A stretch of DNA of 64,000 nucleotides from Maribacter sp. (lineage in GTDB: Bacteria; Bacteroidota; Bacteroidia; Flavobacteriales; Flavobacteriaceae), in contig JAHENB010000007.1 of the NCBI GenBank assembly GCA_024643345.1, positions 9,455 to 73,454 on the forward strand, written 5' to 3'. The notes beneath the pieces are model-generated. The model did not search any database. It had not been told where the DNA came from and saw only the letters and a program-made list of their open reading frames with translations. Position 1 is the stretch's first letter. Every line of letters starts with the position of its first letter. Position numbers and translations under genes: made by a program. Below, piece after piece: positions 36,308 through 45,328 of the stretch.

Positions 36308-37801
36308 ATGAAAAAACTGTTTCCTTTTTTATTCGTTTCAGCCACTTTTTTTGCTTTTTCCCAGGAGGACATAAAGCTAAAATCGCAGGTACGCCATAGT
36401 ATCGATGAACTTAAAGAATTTGTAGCCATACCCAACGACGCTTTGGAACATGCCGATATCAACAGAAACCTGAGCTGGTTGACCAATAAATTCAACGAAC
36501 GCGGGTTCAATACCTCAGTGCTCCCTACAGAAGGGGAATCCTTATTTTTTGCGGCACTTCCCATGGAAGACAATAAACCCACCATATTGTTCTACATGCA
36601 TTTCGACGGGCAATCGGTAGACCCCTCCAAATGGGAACAGCCCAATCCGTATGATATGGTCTTAAAATCATGGGAAGATGAGCGATGGAAAACCATGTCA
36701 TTCAACGATTTGACCGAAGACATTAATTACGACTGGCGATTGTTCGGTCGCTCCACTTCCGATGATAAAGGGCCCATTATCATGTTCCTGAATGCCATCG
36801 ACCTTTTAAAAAAGAACCAGGTATCCATACCCTTTAATGTAAAGGTCATCTTGGACAGTGAGGAGGAAAAGAGCAGTGCGCCTCTGCCCAAGGCGGTAAA
36901 AACCTACAGGGAATTATTGGAGGCCGATTTTTTGGTGATCAACGATGGCCCCGTGCATAATTCAGAAAAACCAACAGTGGTCTATGGATGTAGGGGAATC
37001 ACCACCATGTCGCTGACCACCTACGGCCCTATAAGGCCACAGCATAGCGGGCATTACGGTAATTATGCCCCAAACCCCGGATTTCAATTGGCGCAGGTTT
37101 TGGCCGGGATGAAAGATGAAGAGGGAAGGGTCTTGATCGAAGGGTTTTATGATGGCATTGTATTGGACGAGGCCACGATGGCCATCTTAAAAAGTGTTCC
37201 GGACGATGCCGCGACCATCAATGCCCAGCTCGAAATTAAAACTCCGGAAAAAGTGGGCGCATTTTATCAAGAAGCACTGCAATTCCCTTCCCTGAACATT
37301 CGTGGCTTGGGTTCGGGCTGGGTCGGGGAAAAGGCGCGTACCATTGTTCCCGAAAGTGCCACAGCCGAAATAGATTTACGTCTGGTTCCCGAATCCGATG
37401 GTACCCGATTGAAAGGACTGGTCAGAAAGTATATCGAGAGAAAAGGGTTCTTTATAGTGGATGAGACCCCGACCAAAGCACAACGGCTGGCGCATGACAA
37501 AATCATGACCATTTCGGAAGGAACGGTCACCGATGCCTTCCGTACCGATTTGGACAATCGTTATGGAAACTTTTTGGTGAATAGTTTAAAATCGACCTTT
37601 GGCGAGGACGTGGTCCAGATTCGCATCATGGGGGGCACCGTACCGATAGCGCCCTTTATCAATGAATTGAAAATTCCCGCTTTCATCGTACCCATGGTGA
37701 ATCCGGATAATAATCAGCACAGTCCGAACGAGAATTTGAAAATCGGAAATATCGCCTATGGGATCAAGGTGTTTTATGGAATATTGAGCAATAAATTATG
37801 A
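36308..37801 (+). CDS. M20/M25/M40 family metallopeptidase, secreted
   Basis: About 497 residues with a signal peptide (MKKLFPFLFVSATFFAFSQ). An ATG 18 bases upstream (36290) is an alternative start. The di-zinc site is visible: His in ILFYMHFDGQSVD, Asp in GRSTSDDKGP, Glu-Glu in DSEEEKSSAP, and a late His in PDNNQHSPNENL. The middle part holds the dimerisation domain insert. Probably a periplasmic or surface di/tripeptidase; the substrate is not readable. Separate from the trp operon by ~95 bp. Confidence 0.9.
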   Translation: MKKLFPFLFVSATFFAFSQEDIKLKSQVRHSIDELKEFVAIPNDALEHADINRNLSWLTNKFNERGFNTSVLPTEGESLFFAALPMEDNKPTILFYMHFDGQSVDPSKWEQPNPYDMVLKSWEDERWKTMSFNDLTEDINYDWRLFGRSTSDDKGPIIMFLNAIDLLKKNQVSIPFNVKVILDSEEEKSSAPLPKAVKTYRELLEADFLVINDGPVHNSEKPTVVYGCRGITTMSLTTYGPIRPQHSGHYGNYAPNPGFQLAQVLAGMKDEEGRVLIEGFYDGIVLDEATMAILKSVPDDAATINAQLEIKTPEKVGAFYQEALQFPSLNIRGLGSGWVGEKARTIVPESATAEIDLRLVPESDGTRLKGLVRKYIERKGFFIVDETPTKAQRLAHDKIMTISEGTVTDAFRTDLDNRYGNFLVNSLKSTFGEDVVQIRIMGGTVPIAPFINELKIPAFIVPMVNPDNNQHSPNENLKIGNIAYGIKVFYGILSNKL

Positions 37802-37827
37802 TGGTGCCCATTTATAGTCCCATCATG

Positions 37828-38007
37828 TTAATTTAAATAGGTGCTATGGGCTGTTCTGGGAAAGCCCTTGAGGTTTTTATAATATCCTTTCTCTTGTATC
37901 AATTTGTTCACATTTTGCCAAAATACTTTATACGTAAATTCTGGCTCGATCGATTGATCCCTTAATACTATAAGGATTGGCTTTAAATCATCTGCTTTAT
38001 TGCCCAC
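37828..38007 (-). pseudogene. Possible gene remnant or small ORF (59 codons, GTG start)
   Basis: The minus strand holds an open frame of 59 codons from a GTG at 38005-38007 to TAA at 37828-37830, with coding-like composition (for example EFTYKVFWQNVNKLIQEKG, GFPRTAHSTYLN). A TAG stop lies immediately before the GTG in the same frame, so either it is a short gene with a GTG start or the tail of a decayed longer gene. It does not match any family I know. It lies just past the end of the plug-domain gene, on the same strand. Confidence 0.35.
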
Positions 38008-38036
38008 CTATTTATGGCAGGATTTAAATGGGCCCC

Positions 38037-38681
38037 CTATTTTTTAAGATGGATAAGAAATACCCCGTTGGCACCCCTTGAACCATAAATTGCGGTATCT
38101 TCCCCTTTCAACAACACTATCGATTCTACTTCGGCGGGCTGAATAAATGAAATATCGGATACATACGAATCGTCCACAACAAAAAGTGGGGTACTGTCGC
38201 CAAATGAAGATACGCCCCTTACTACTATCCTACTTCCGTTTACCTCAACTCCCGTGAACATTTCACGGATAAGCTGATAAATATTGGAAAACTCCTTAAA
38301 TCTCGAAGGCGCAAGGGTTCCTTTTCGCGGTGCTTCAGTAACATAGCCCAATTCCTCCAAGTCATATTCCGTTAAATGATCGATACTGTTGACGAACTGA
38401 AAATTCATCTCGGCCACACCAACATAGGTTTTGCTAAGGATGCCATGGTCGGGAGCGTACACCATAATGGACTTGGTCTCCTTATCTATTGTGGTTTTAT
38501 AAATTCCCTTTTTGTTGGTTCTCACGAATGTCTTTACCGAATCTATAAAAAGTACGGCATTTTTAATGGGTTCTCCTCCAACCGTATTAACCAAGCCCGA
38601 TAGCTTAATTCTGGCATTATCATTTTTTTGCGCTAAAACCTGAATGCTTGCCAGAAGGCATATGTAAAGAAATGTTTTCAT
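38037..38681 (-). CDS. TonB-receptor plug domain protein without a beta-barrel
   Basis: 214 residues with a signal peptide (MKTFLYICLLASIQVLAQ). An N-terminal carboxypeptidase-regulatory-like domain (about 25-100) is followed by a TonB-dependent receptor plug-like domain (~130-214) with VVRGVSSFGDSTPLFVVDD and the ending LLKGEDTAIYGSRGANGVFLI. A SusC-type receptor would continue for ~800 residues as a barrel; this one stops at the end of the plug. The stop is clean. Such plug-only proteins recur in Bacteroidetes and may act in the periplasm; truncation of a once longer receptor is also possible. Confidence 0.82.
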   Translation of the reverse strand: MKTFLYICLLASIQVLAQKNDNARIKLSGLVNTVGGEPIKNAVLFIDSVKTFVRTNKKGIYKTTIDKETKSIMVYAPDHGILSKTYVGVAEMNFQFVNSIDHLTEYDLEELGYVTEAPRKGTLAPSRFKEFSNIYQLIREMFTGVEVNGSRIVVRGVSSFGDSTPLFVVDDSYVSDISFIQPAEVESIVLLKGEDTAIYGSRGANGVFLIHLKK

Positions 38682-38743
38682 AATTAAAGCATAGCCAGAA
38701 AATCATGAAAGGGCAAAGCTGCCAAAAGAAGGCCTCACTCGCC

Positions 38744-41290
38744 CTATGCCGAGTTCCTACTGGCGTTGATGTTCCCATAGAGCGACCGGGTCACGATTTT
38801 TTCATAAAGTTCGGTATGCTCCGATTTCTGTCCAATTCTCTGTAAGGCATACTGTTGGATCACCAATAAGGGCAATACGATGTTTTCCCTGATCTTGATC
38901 GATTCCCGGGAAATCGCCTCATTTTCCATAAGCATGTCATAGCCCGAAATAAGCAGCAACATTTTTTTGGATAGCAGGAACTCCTCGTGCAAGATCTTCC
39001 AGAAATCGCCATACTCCTTATCCACTTTCATATAGCTGGTAAGTTCAAAGTAGCATTTAGAGAGAGACATCATACTATTGTGCATCAAAGCCCTGAACAA
39101 GGGAACTTCCTTGAACAGTTTTTTAAGGTCCCCTAAACGCCCTTCATCCTTTAGGGTCTTGATGGCCGTACCGATACCGAAATACCCCGGAACATTTTGT
39201 TTCAACTGGCTCCAAGATCCCACGAAGGAAATGGCCCTTAGATCGCTCAGTTCCAACTTGCTCTTATTGCCCCGCTTGCCCGGCCTACTGCCAATATTGG
39301 CCTTATTGTAGTATTTCAAAGTGCTCATATTTTCGAGGTAGGGCATAAACTTGTTGTGATGCTTCAGGGCGTCATATTTTGCAAAACTCAAGTCGGAAAG
39401 ATCTTCCATCAGTTGACGCGATTCCTTGGAAATCACATTTTCCTTTCCGAATAGGTTGTTGGAAAGACCGGCTGTAAGCAATTGCTCGCTGTTGTGCATA
39501 AATTGTTCCTTCGTACCATAGGTACTGGTGATCGTTTGACCCTGGATCGTGAGCTGAATTTCGTGGTTGGCGATTTCTTTGGTCTGTGCGGCATAGAACC
39601 GATGCGTTTTGCCCCCGCCCCTTGCCGGTGGGCCACCGCGACCATCAAAAAATATGGCCATGATCTGGTTTTTCTTACAGATCTTTGATAACTTTTCCTT
39701 TGTCTTAAATATTGACCAGTTGGCCTTCACATAACCCCCATCTTTAGTGCCATCCGAAAAGCCTAACATTATGGTTTGTTTATTTTCCCTTTGTTCCATG
39801 TGCCTACGGTACTCCGGTAGGTCAAAAAGGGCCTGCATGGTGTCTTCTGAAGTATCCATGCCTTTCATGGTCTCAAAAAGGGGCACAATATCGAAAGTGA
39901 TTTGATCGGCTTCCCAACCGCACCAGCGGAATAGGGAATAAACGAACAGTACCGAGAACACGTCTTCGGAATTACTGATGATATACCGGTTACAGCCTTC
40001 CTGGCCATTTTTTTGTTGGATACCCTTGAGCTGTGAAATGTTTTTGATGGTATCCTTGACAATATCGTCTTCAAAATCCTCTTCCTTCAGATTGATCTGG
40101 TAATGGAGCAAAATATCGATCAATTCGCTTTCCTTCAGCTCCCCAAGCCCATCCTTTATCTTCCCATTTTGTCTTAAAACCGTCTCAATGACCCTTGTGT
40201 GCATCCCGTGATCCTGCCGAATATCGAGAGTGGCAAAATGGGTTTTGAATATTTTGACCTTGTCTATTAGGTGTTCCAGATTTTTCAGGTAAAGTCCGTG
40301 GTATTTTGTGATCAACAGGGATTGTATCGTGAGCAGGGGATCGATGATATCGTCATAACCGATATGGCGTTTTGTATCGAACATCGCAATATAAAGATTG
40401 TTCCTCAGCCTGTTCAAATGTGTCTGAAGGTCTTTAAAGGTTAGTTTTTGCTGTAAGCGCTTTACATCGTTATAATAGCATTTCATCAAATTGACACGAA
40501 GTTCATCGGCCACATCTTTTGTGATTTCGGCGGTTACAAATGGATTTCCATCACGGTCACCCCCTGGCCAGAAGCCCAGTTTCATGATATTATGGTTCTC
40601 AAATTGATTGTCCCTGATATTCTCCTTGATATAGGCATAAAGGTCACCAACGGCATCATAATAGACATTGCGGAGAATGTAGATGATATTCTTCGCCTCG
40701 TCAAACGGGGTAGGTTTTTTGGCATTGATCAGGGAGGTAAGGCCCAGTTGTTGTAAGGTTACATCTATCTCATCGATCTTGTCCTCGAGGATGAGTGACC
40801 GTAAGTCGGCTATAATATCCAAAACGGCCGGGGTATAAAACTGTGTAGGATGTGCGGTAAGGACGATCCTGGCACTGAATGTCGACAGTTTTTTGGATAC
40901 CAGGCCCCAACTCTTGTTCTTGTGAACCAACTGGAAATAATCTTTTATCGACAGCGACTCACTGTACTCGTGCAATTTTGGAAAAGCGGCATCCTCCACG
41001 CTATCGTAGAGTACAACTTGCCGTTCAACGTATTGGATGATTCTGAACATGAAATCGATACGGTCTTGCTCAGATCCGATTTCAGCATAATTCTGAAAAA
41101 AGGATTCCAGTATCTGCTGAGGGTTTTTTCCGGATTGCAGCCCTTTTTGGCACTGGTGCAATAACAAGGGAATCAGCATGCCCACATTCTCTATATTTCT
41201 GTAAGGCAAATTTAGAAACAGGCTGTTGTAAACATTGAATTTATTGTTGACCGATTTTTTAAACTCCTCCAGTCTTTCAGAATACTGCAT
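38744..41290 (-). CDS. ppc: Phosphoenolpyruvate carboxylase
   Basis: Anaplerotic enzyme making oxaloacetate from PEP and bicarbonate. 848 residues from the ATG at 41288-41290 (MQYSERLEEF); the frame is open further upstream but that extension is not PEPC-like. Catalytic motifs: LTAHPTQFYTP, GGDRDGNPFVTAEIT, the SDGTKDGGY segment and FDGRGGPPARGGG. The last residues read NASRNSA where many PEPCs end in xNTG. No phosphorylation motif at the N-terminus, as expected for bacterial enzymes. Monocistronic; the closest minus-strand neighbour ends ~290 bp upstream. Confidence 0.95.
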   Translation of the reverse strand: MQYSERLEEFKKSVNNKFNVYNSLFLNLPYRNIENVGMLIPLLLHQCQKGLQSGKNPQQILESFFQNYAEIGSEQDRIDFMFRIIQYVERQVVLYDSVEDAAFPKLHEYSESLSIKDYFQLVHKNKSWGLVSKKLSTFSARIVLTAHPTQFYTPAVLDIIADLRSLILEDKIDEIDVTLQQLGLTSLINAKKPTPFDEAKNIIYILRNVYYDAVGDLYAYIKENIRDNQFENHNIMKLGFWPGGDRDGNPFVTAEITKDVADELRVNLMKCYYNDVKRLQQKLTFKDLQTHLNRLRNNLYIAMFDTKRHIGYDDIIDPLLTIQSLLITKYHGLYLKNLEHLIDKVKIFKTHFATLDIRQDHGMHTRVIETVLRQNGKIKDGLGELKESELIDILLHYQINLKEEDFEDDIVKDTIKNISQLKGIQQKNGQEGCNRYIISNSEDVFSVLFVYSLFRWCGWEADQITFDIVPLFETMKGMDTSEDTMQALFDLPEYRRHMEQRENKQTIMLGFSDGTKDGGYVKANWSIFKTKEKLSKICKKNQIMAIFFDGRGGPPARGGGKTHRFYAAQTKEIANHEIQLTIQGQTITSTYGTKEQFMHNSEQLLTAGLSNNLFGKENVISKESRQLMEDLSDLSFAKYDALKHHNKFMPYLENMSTLKYYNKANIGSRPGKRGNKSKLELSDLRAISFVGSWSQLKQNVPGYFGIGTAIKTLKDEGRLGDLKKLFKEVPLFRALMHNSMMSLSKCYFELTSYMKVDKEYGDFWKILHEEFLLSKKMLLLISGYDMLMENEAISRESIKIRENIVLPLLVIQQYALQRIGQKSEHTELYEKIVTRSLYGNINASRNSA

Positions 41291-41539
41291 AAATTTTAGT
41301 GGTAAATAGTTGAAAAAAATTGTTTTGAATGCCATTTGGGCCGTCCTAGATCCCGTGTTAAATATCGGCAATATTACAGGACTAGCGGAGGTATTGATTC
41401 CCAAATAACAAAATAAAGCGTACACACCACAAAACCAACAACCTACACCACAATTATTTTGCCCGGGCCTGTCTTGCCCCTATTTTTACATCATAATCAA
41501 CCCTGCGTTCTCATTTTCATTTTCATATAGTGTTCTCGT

Positions 41540-41574
41540 AAAAGAGTCCTGTCAGTGATGATAGGGCTCTTTTT
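41540..41574. terminator. Bidirectional terminator after the UDG-family gene
   Basis: AAAAGAGTCCTGTCA (41540-41554) pairs with TGATAGGGCTCTTTT (41560-41574) through a near-perfect stem with GU pairs. A and T runs at both ends allow use on either strand; the glycosylase gene stops 9 bases away at 41583. Confidence 0.8.
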
Positions 41575-41582
41575 AGTTTCCC

Positions 41583-42290
41583 CTAGAAGTGGGCTTTATA
41601 TTGTAGTACCCTGAAATCAAAAGTGGTGAAGTTCGGATCGGCATCCTTCTGTTTTTTGTAGGCCAGCAAGCTCCCTACGGCACGGTTGGCAGCCCCTGAA
41701 GGCGCCGTCAGCGATACTGTTCTGATGGTCCTCATTTCAGCAGCAGAATTGATCTGATGGGAATTTCCGGAATCATTCCCCAACCCGATGGGCAATTGGA
41801 ATTCATGTATTCTCGGAACATCCGATGACACTACCCTTAAATCGGCCCCATGTTCCTTCAATTGTTTCCTAAAAAAGTACTCTGGACCATTTTTACTATT
41901 GCCTCCGGTAAAGAGCAGGGTATCTACCTTTGGACAGCGATGCAGGTACGAGATTAAATTCCTGAGCTTTACCGATCGCATGCCCAAATCGGAGGCATCT
42001 ATTTTGGACCGTGTGGCACTTTCGACAATATCGCAAATCCCTATGCGCCTTTCCCTCAGAAAATCGGTGCGCTGCTTAACCGCTTGCTCAGAATTTTCAT
42101 AGCGCAGTCCAAGATCAAAGATCTTATCCAAAATCGGCCATAATTGCCCGTCCTTGCTTCCATAGCAGAAGTGCACATCGCCAGGTTTAAGGTCATCGGT
42201 GGTAAATCGCGGCGGTGGCAGGGTACCCACTATCAATTTGGTGGCACCTTCGAAAAGAAATGGTTCATATGGGTGGCTGTGTAAAAACAT
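41583..42290 (-). CDS. Uracil-DNA glycosylase superfamily protein
   Basis: 235 residues, cytoplasmic. Superfamily features: motif 1-like KLIVGTLPPPRF near the N-terminus, the FCYGSKDGQLWPIL substrate region, a beta strand VDTLLFTGGNSKNG, and motif 2-like SLTAPSGAANRAVG near the C-terminus. This pattern is nearest to mismatch-type (MUG/TDG) or DNA-deoxyinosine glycosylases rather than family 1 UNG. It likely excises a damaged or mispaired base, but which one cannot be told. The C-terminal FDFRVLQYKAHF tail is non-standard. A terminator follows at once. Confidence 0.8.
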   Translation of the reverse strand: MFLHSHPYEPFLFEGATKLIVGTLPPPRFTTDDLKPGDVHFCYGSKDGQLWPILDKIFDLGLRYENSEQAVKQRTDFLRERRIGICDIVESATRSKIDASDLGMRSVKLRNLISYLHRCPKVDTLLFTGGNSKNGPEYFFRKQLKEHGADLRVVSSDVPRIHEFQLPIGLGNDSGNSHQINSAAEMRTIRTVSLTAPSGAANRAVGSLLAYKKQKDADPNFTTFDFRVLQYKAHF

Positions 42291-42353
42291 CTTTTTGATA
42301 ATATACGGGAATATAATGTTCCTAAGGGAAATTCAAAATAAGAACATGTCATC

Positions 42354-42384
42354 TTGATTTTTTGCAGCGATTTTGCTAGCTTTA
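42354..42384 (+). promoter_or_regulatory. Promoter of the THX gene
   Basis: TTG at 42354-42356, 20 bp spacer, TAGCTTTA at 42377-42384 (7 of 8 match to TAnnTTTG counting the fixed bases loosely). The ATG is 23 bases downstream. Confidence 0.55.
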
Positions 42385-42407
42385 AGAAAATCAAAAATAA
42401 TAGAACC

Positions 42408-42536
42408 ATGGGTAAAGGGGATAAAAAAACAAAAAGGGGCAAAATAGTGAACGGCACCTATGGCACCAGAAGGAAACGGAAAATTAAGAAAAGGGCAACC
42501 GTGGAAGAAAAAATCAAGGTGGGTAAACAGAAGTAA
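42408..42536 (+). CDS. 30S ribosomal protein THX
   Basis: 42 residues, extremely basic: MGKGDKKTKRGKIVNGTYG, then RRKRKIKKRATVEE. The start GKGDKKTKRGKI.. matches the THX peptide family found in Thermus and Bacteroidetes, where it sits at the top of the 30S head. I choose the ATG at 42408; a longer reading from 42354 begins inside the promoter. The stop codon abuts the stop of the convergent lipoprotein gene with no spacer. Confidence 0.9.
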   Translation: MGKGDKKTKRGKIVNGTYGTRRKRKIKKRATVEEKIKVGKQK

Positions 42537-42905
42537 TTACAGTTCTTGCTTAAATTCCAGGGCGATAAGGCCATCTTCCCCTATTTTCAATTCATAAGTG
42601 TAAAAACCCGGATTTAGAGGGGTTTCCCCCACAAAGTCGATGGGTTGCAACACATAGGTTTCCCCTGAAGCGACTATTCGAACATATGCGTATCTATAGG
42701 CCGTTTCGAACGGGATGTATTCGGAATATTTTCCTGCCGCAATGTCTGTGAGCGGTTTTTCGGAATCCCCCACTTGCACGGTTTCATATGTAAAATCGTT
42801 GTTGTTTTTTACCCTGATATTAACGGCTTCGGTGTCATCGTCCCTATCGGTACATCCAACCAATAGTAGCATAACCGTAAATATAAAAGGCAGTATATTT
42901 TTCAT
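42537..42905 (-). CDS. Small lipoprotein of unknown function
   Basis: 122 residues. The signal peptide MKNILPFIFTVMLLLVGC ends at a lipobox (LLVGC), so the mature protein begins with Cys18 and is membrane-anchored. The rest looks like an all-beta domain (VNIRVKNNNDFTYETVQVG, PFETAYRYAYVRIVASGET), perhaps Ig-like. No recognised family. It shares its 3' end boundary with THX with zero spacing. Confidence 0.82.
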   Translation of the reverse strand: MKNILPFIFTVMLLLVGCTDRDDDTEAVNIRVKNNNDFTYETVQVGDSEKPLTDIAAGKYSEYIPFETAYRYAYVRIVASGETYVLQPIDFVGETPLNPGFYTYELKIGEDGLIALEFKQEL

Positions 42906-42958
42906 GGCACCCGGTGTTTCAATAACTATATCAATAAAACGGCCGCGACCATAAAATA

Positions 42959-43720
42959 TTATCTGATAAAAACAGGTTGATTTTCGGCTAAGGTATGGGC
43001 CGCACTGAATTCGTAATCGTCCAGATTGAACTTTTTAATATCATCAAGGGTCTTTGCCCCGGAATCGATGATATAACGCACCATTGAACCTCTTGCCTTT
43101 TTGGCAAAGAAACTGATTACCTTTAAACGATCCCCTTTCCAATCTTTGAAAATGGGGGTGATGAGAGGCGCCTTCAATTTTTTGGCCTCAATGGCCCCAA
43201 AATATTCGTTACTCGCAAGGTTCACAAAAAGTTCCCCGTCTTGAAGCATATTATTGACGTAATCGGTTATGGGCGCCTTCCAGAATTCATAAAGGTTTTT
43301 CTTGCGACCGATTTTCAATTGGGTGCCCATTTCAAGCCGATAGGGCTGTATCAGGTCCAATGGCTTTAAGATTCCATAGAGTCCTGATAATATGCGCAGC
43401 GAATCCTGGAGCTTTTCCATCTTTTCCGCATTCAGCGAATAAGCGTCCAATCCTTGATAGACATCCCCGTTAAATGTAAAAATTGCGGGGCGCGCATTAT
43501 CCGTGGTAAAGGGCAATTCAAAATTTTGATTGCGTTCCCAGTTCAATTGGGCCAATTGATCCGAAATATCCATCAGTTTTGCCAGGGCCCTTGGCTTCTT
43601 TTTGGACAGCACTTTGTTCAATTTTTCCGATTCCTTTAAAAATTCTGGCTGTGTATATCCAAGAATTGGATATTCCCGCTCAATATCCAAGCTTTTTGCC
43701 GGAGAGATTACGATCTTCAT
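42959..43720 (-). CDS. yaaA: Peroxide stress protein YaaA
   Basis: 253 residues, the normal length. The family N-terminus MKIVISPAKSLD is unmistakable, with AKLMDISDQLAQLN, RPAIFTFNGDVYQGLDAY, SGLYGILKPLDLIQPYRLEMG and ISFFAKKARGSMVRYI. In E. coli YaaA lowers intracellular iron during peroxide stress; it binds DNA in vitro. It is encoded singly here. Confidence 0.96.
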   Translation of the reverse strand: MKIVISPAKSLDIEREYPILGYTQPEFLKESEKLNKVLSKKKPRALAKLMDISDQLAQLNWERNQNFELPFTTDNARPAIFTFNGDVYQGLDAYSLNAEKMEKLQDSLRILSGLYGILKPLDLIQPYRLEMGTQLKIGRKKNLYEFWKAPITDYVNNMLQDGELFVNLASNEYFGAIEAKKLKAPLITPIFKDWKGDRLKVISFFAKKARGSMVRYIIDSGAKTLDDIKKFNLDDYEFSAAHTLAENQPVFIR

Positions 43721-43840
43721 GCGTATTTTTTTATCATGTCAAAAATAGCAATGATTTTTGGGAAGAGGCCCTAGCAAGAAAAAGAGTTTCCAATCTAGGT
43801 ATCAAAAGAATTTATACCTTGACCCTTATAGAAGGTCACT

Positions 43841-44287
43841 TTATATTTTTTTGGCGAAGAGGTATCGCCCCGAATCCTTGAAGCCATGTCTCAAATAAAG
43901 TGCTTTGGCCGCGATGTTGTGCTTTTCCAGCTCCAACTGAATACGATTGATGCCCATTTCGATGGCTTTATTTTCCAAAAAAGTAATTGTGGCATTGCCA
44001 ATACCTAGGTTCCGATATGGCTCCTTCACATAGAACTCGTCTAAAAAAGCCATTTTCCCCCCATGCTCAAAACTAAATACGAAGGTGAGAACAGCGTACC
44101 CCACGATTTCGGTTTCCAATAACAGCATCCAAATCCTTCCCAATTGGGCATCCTTTATAAAAGTTTGGAGGTTGGCTCGTGTACGTCCTAAATGAAAAGG
44201 ATAACCATCGATTGCATAAAATTCCTGCATCATGCCCAAAAGGGCTGGTATTGAAGATTCGTTTGCTATTTGATGGTCGACCTTCAT
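43841..44287 (-). CDS. GNAT family N-acetyltransferase
   Basis: 148 residues, one GNAT fold. The acetyl-CoA-binding segment is EFYVKEPYRNLGIGNATITFLENKA, containing a R-x2-G-I/xG-x-A-like pattern, with MGINRIQLELEKHNIAAKALYLRHGF as the following motif B/C. N-terminal substrate part varies. Acceptor unknown. It begins 12 bases after the rluD-type gene stop, so they are cotranscribed. Confidence 0.88.
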   Translation of the reverse strand: MKVDHQIANESSIPALLGMMQEFYAIDGYPFHLGRTRANLQTFIKDAQLGRIWMLLLETEIVGYAVLTFVFSFEHGGKMAFLDEFYVKEPYRNLGIGNATITFLENKAIEMGINRIQLELEKHNIAAKALYLRHGFKDSGRYLFAKKI

Positions 44288-44299
44288 TGGCTTGTTGGC

Positions 44300-45325
44300 C
44301 TATTGGCTATGTTTTGAATAATCGCGCCATTTTTCGATGCATTCGGCCATATCCTGTGGTATTTCAGAATCGAACCGCATGTACGCCCCGCTAACCGGAT
44401 GCACAAAACCCAGTGTTTTGGCGTGCAGTGCTTGTCGGGGCAATATTTTAAATGCATTGTCAACGAATTGCTTGTATTTGGTAAAAGTGGTGCCTTTTAG
44501 CACCCGATCGCCCCCATAACGTTCATCGTTGAACAGGGTATGTCCTATGTATTTCATATGGGCACGGATCTGATGGGTACGACCGGTCTCCAATTTACAG
44601 GACACCAGGGTCACGTATCCTAAACGCTCCAACACCTTGTAATGGGTAACCGCTTCCTTACCCTCGTTACCCTCCGGAAATACCTGCATCTGTAGCCGGT
44701 TCTTGGGATTACGGCCCACATGGCCTTCAATGGTCCCTGATTCGGCTTCCATATTGCCCCAAACCAAGGCAATATATTCCCTTTCGCTGGTCTTGTCAAA
44801 AAACTGTTTTGCCAAATGCGTCATGGCCGCTTCGGTTTTCGCGATCACCAGTAGTCCGGAGGTGTCCTTGTCAATGCGATGCACCAGACCCGGACGATCG
44901 CTGCTGTTGTCGGGCAAGTCTTTGATGTGGTGCAACAGGGCATTGATCAGGGTGCCCGAATAATTGCCATGCCCTGGATGAACGACCATCCCGGCGGGTT
45001 TGTTGACTACAAGAAGAACGTCATCTTCATAAACGATGTTCAAGGGTATGTCTTCGGGAACCAATAAAAATTCATGTGGTGGATGCTCAAAAAGCACTTT
45101 TACCTCATCCCCGGGCTTTACCTTATAATTTTGTTTAACGATGGCTTCGTTGACCCATATATGTCCTGATTTGGCAGCCTGTTGAATTTTATTTCGGGTG
45201 GCATATTCAATAAAATTCATTAAAAATTTATCGACCCGGAGCGGTTCCTGACCTTTGGAGGCCACAAATCTGTGGTGTTCAAAAAGCTCCTCTCCTTCAA
45301 GATCGGCTTGGTCTTGCTGTTCCAT
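44300..45325 (-). CDS. RluA-family pseudouridine synthase (RluD-like)
   Basis: 341 residues. An S4 RNA-binding domain (about residues 28-80) precedes the catalytic domain. The catalytic Asp is in HRIDKDTSGLLVIAKT; other motifs are NKPAGMVVHPGHGNYSGTL and TGRTHQIRAHMKYIGHTLFND. Layout matches RluD/YlyB, which modify 23S helix 69; target is inferred. It starts 3 bases after the PASTA gene stop and is followed by GNAT. Confidence 0.94.
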   Translation of the reverse strand: MEQQDQADLEGEELFEHHRFVASKGQEPLRVDKFLMNFIEYATRNKIQQAAKSGHIWVNEAIVKQNYKVKPGDEVKVLFEHPPHEFLLVPEDIPLNIVYEDDVLLVVNKPAGMVVHPGHGNYSGTLINALLHHIKDLPDNSSDRPGLVHRIDKDTSGLLVIAKTEAAMTHLAKQFFDKTSEREYIALVWGNMEAESGTIEGHVGRNPKNRLQMQVFPEGNEGKEAVTHYKVLERLGYVTLVSCKLETGRTHQIRAHMKYIGHTLFNDERYGGDRVLKGTTFTKYKQFVDNAFKILPRQALHAKTLGFVHPVSGAYMRFDSEIPQDMAECIEKWRDYSKHSQ

Positions 45326-45328
45326 CTG

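Noticed and set aside
37798-37827. ATGATGG/CCATCAT inverted repeat after the M20 peptidase as a terminator.
   Set aside because: Seven-base stem with a long loop and no T-run.
41291-41425. N-terminal extension of ppc to 41425.
   Set aside because: The added 45 residues do not resemble PEPC; the start at 41290 matches family N-termini.
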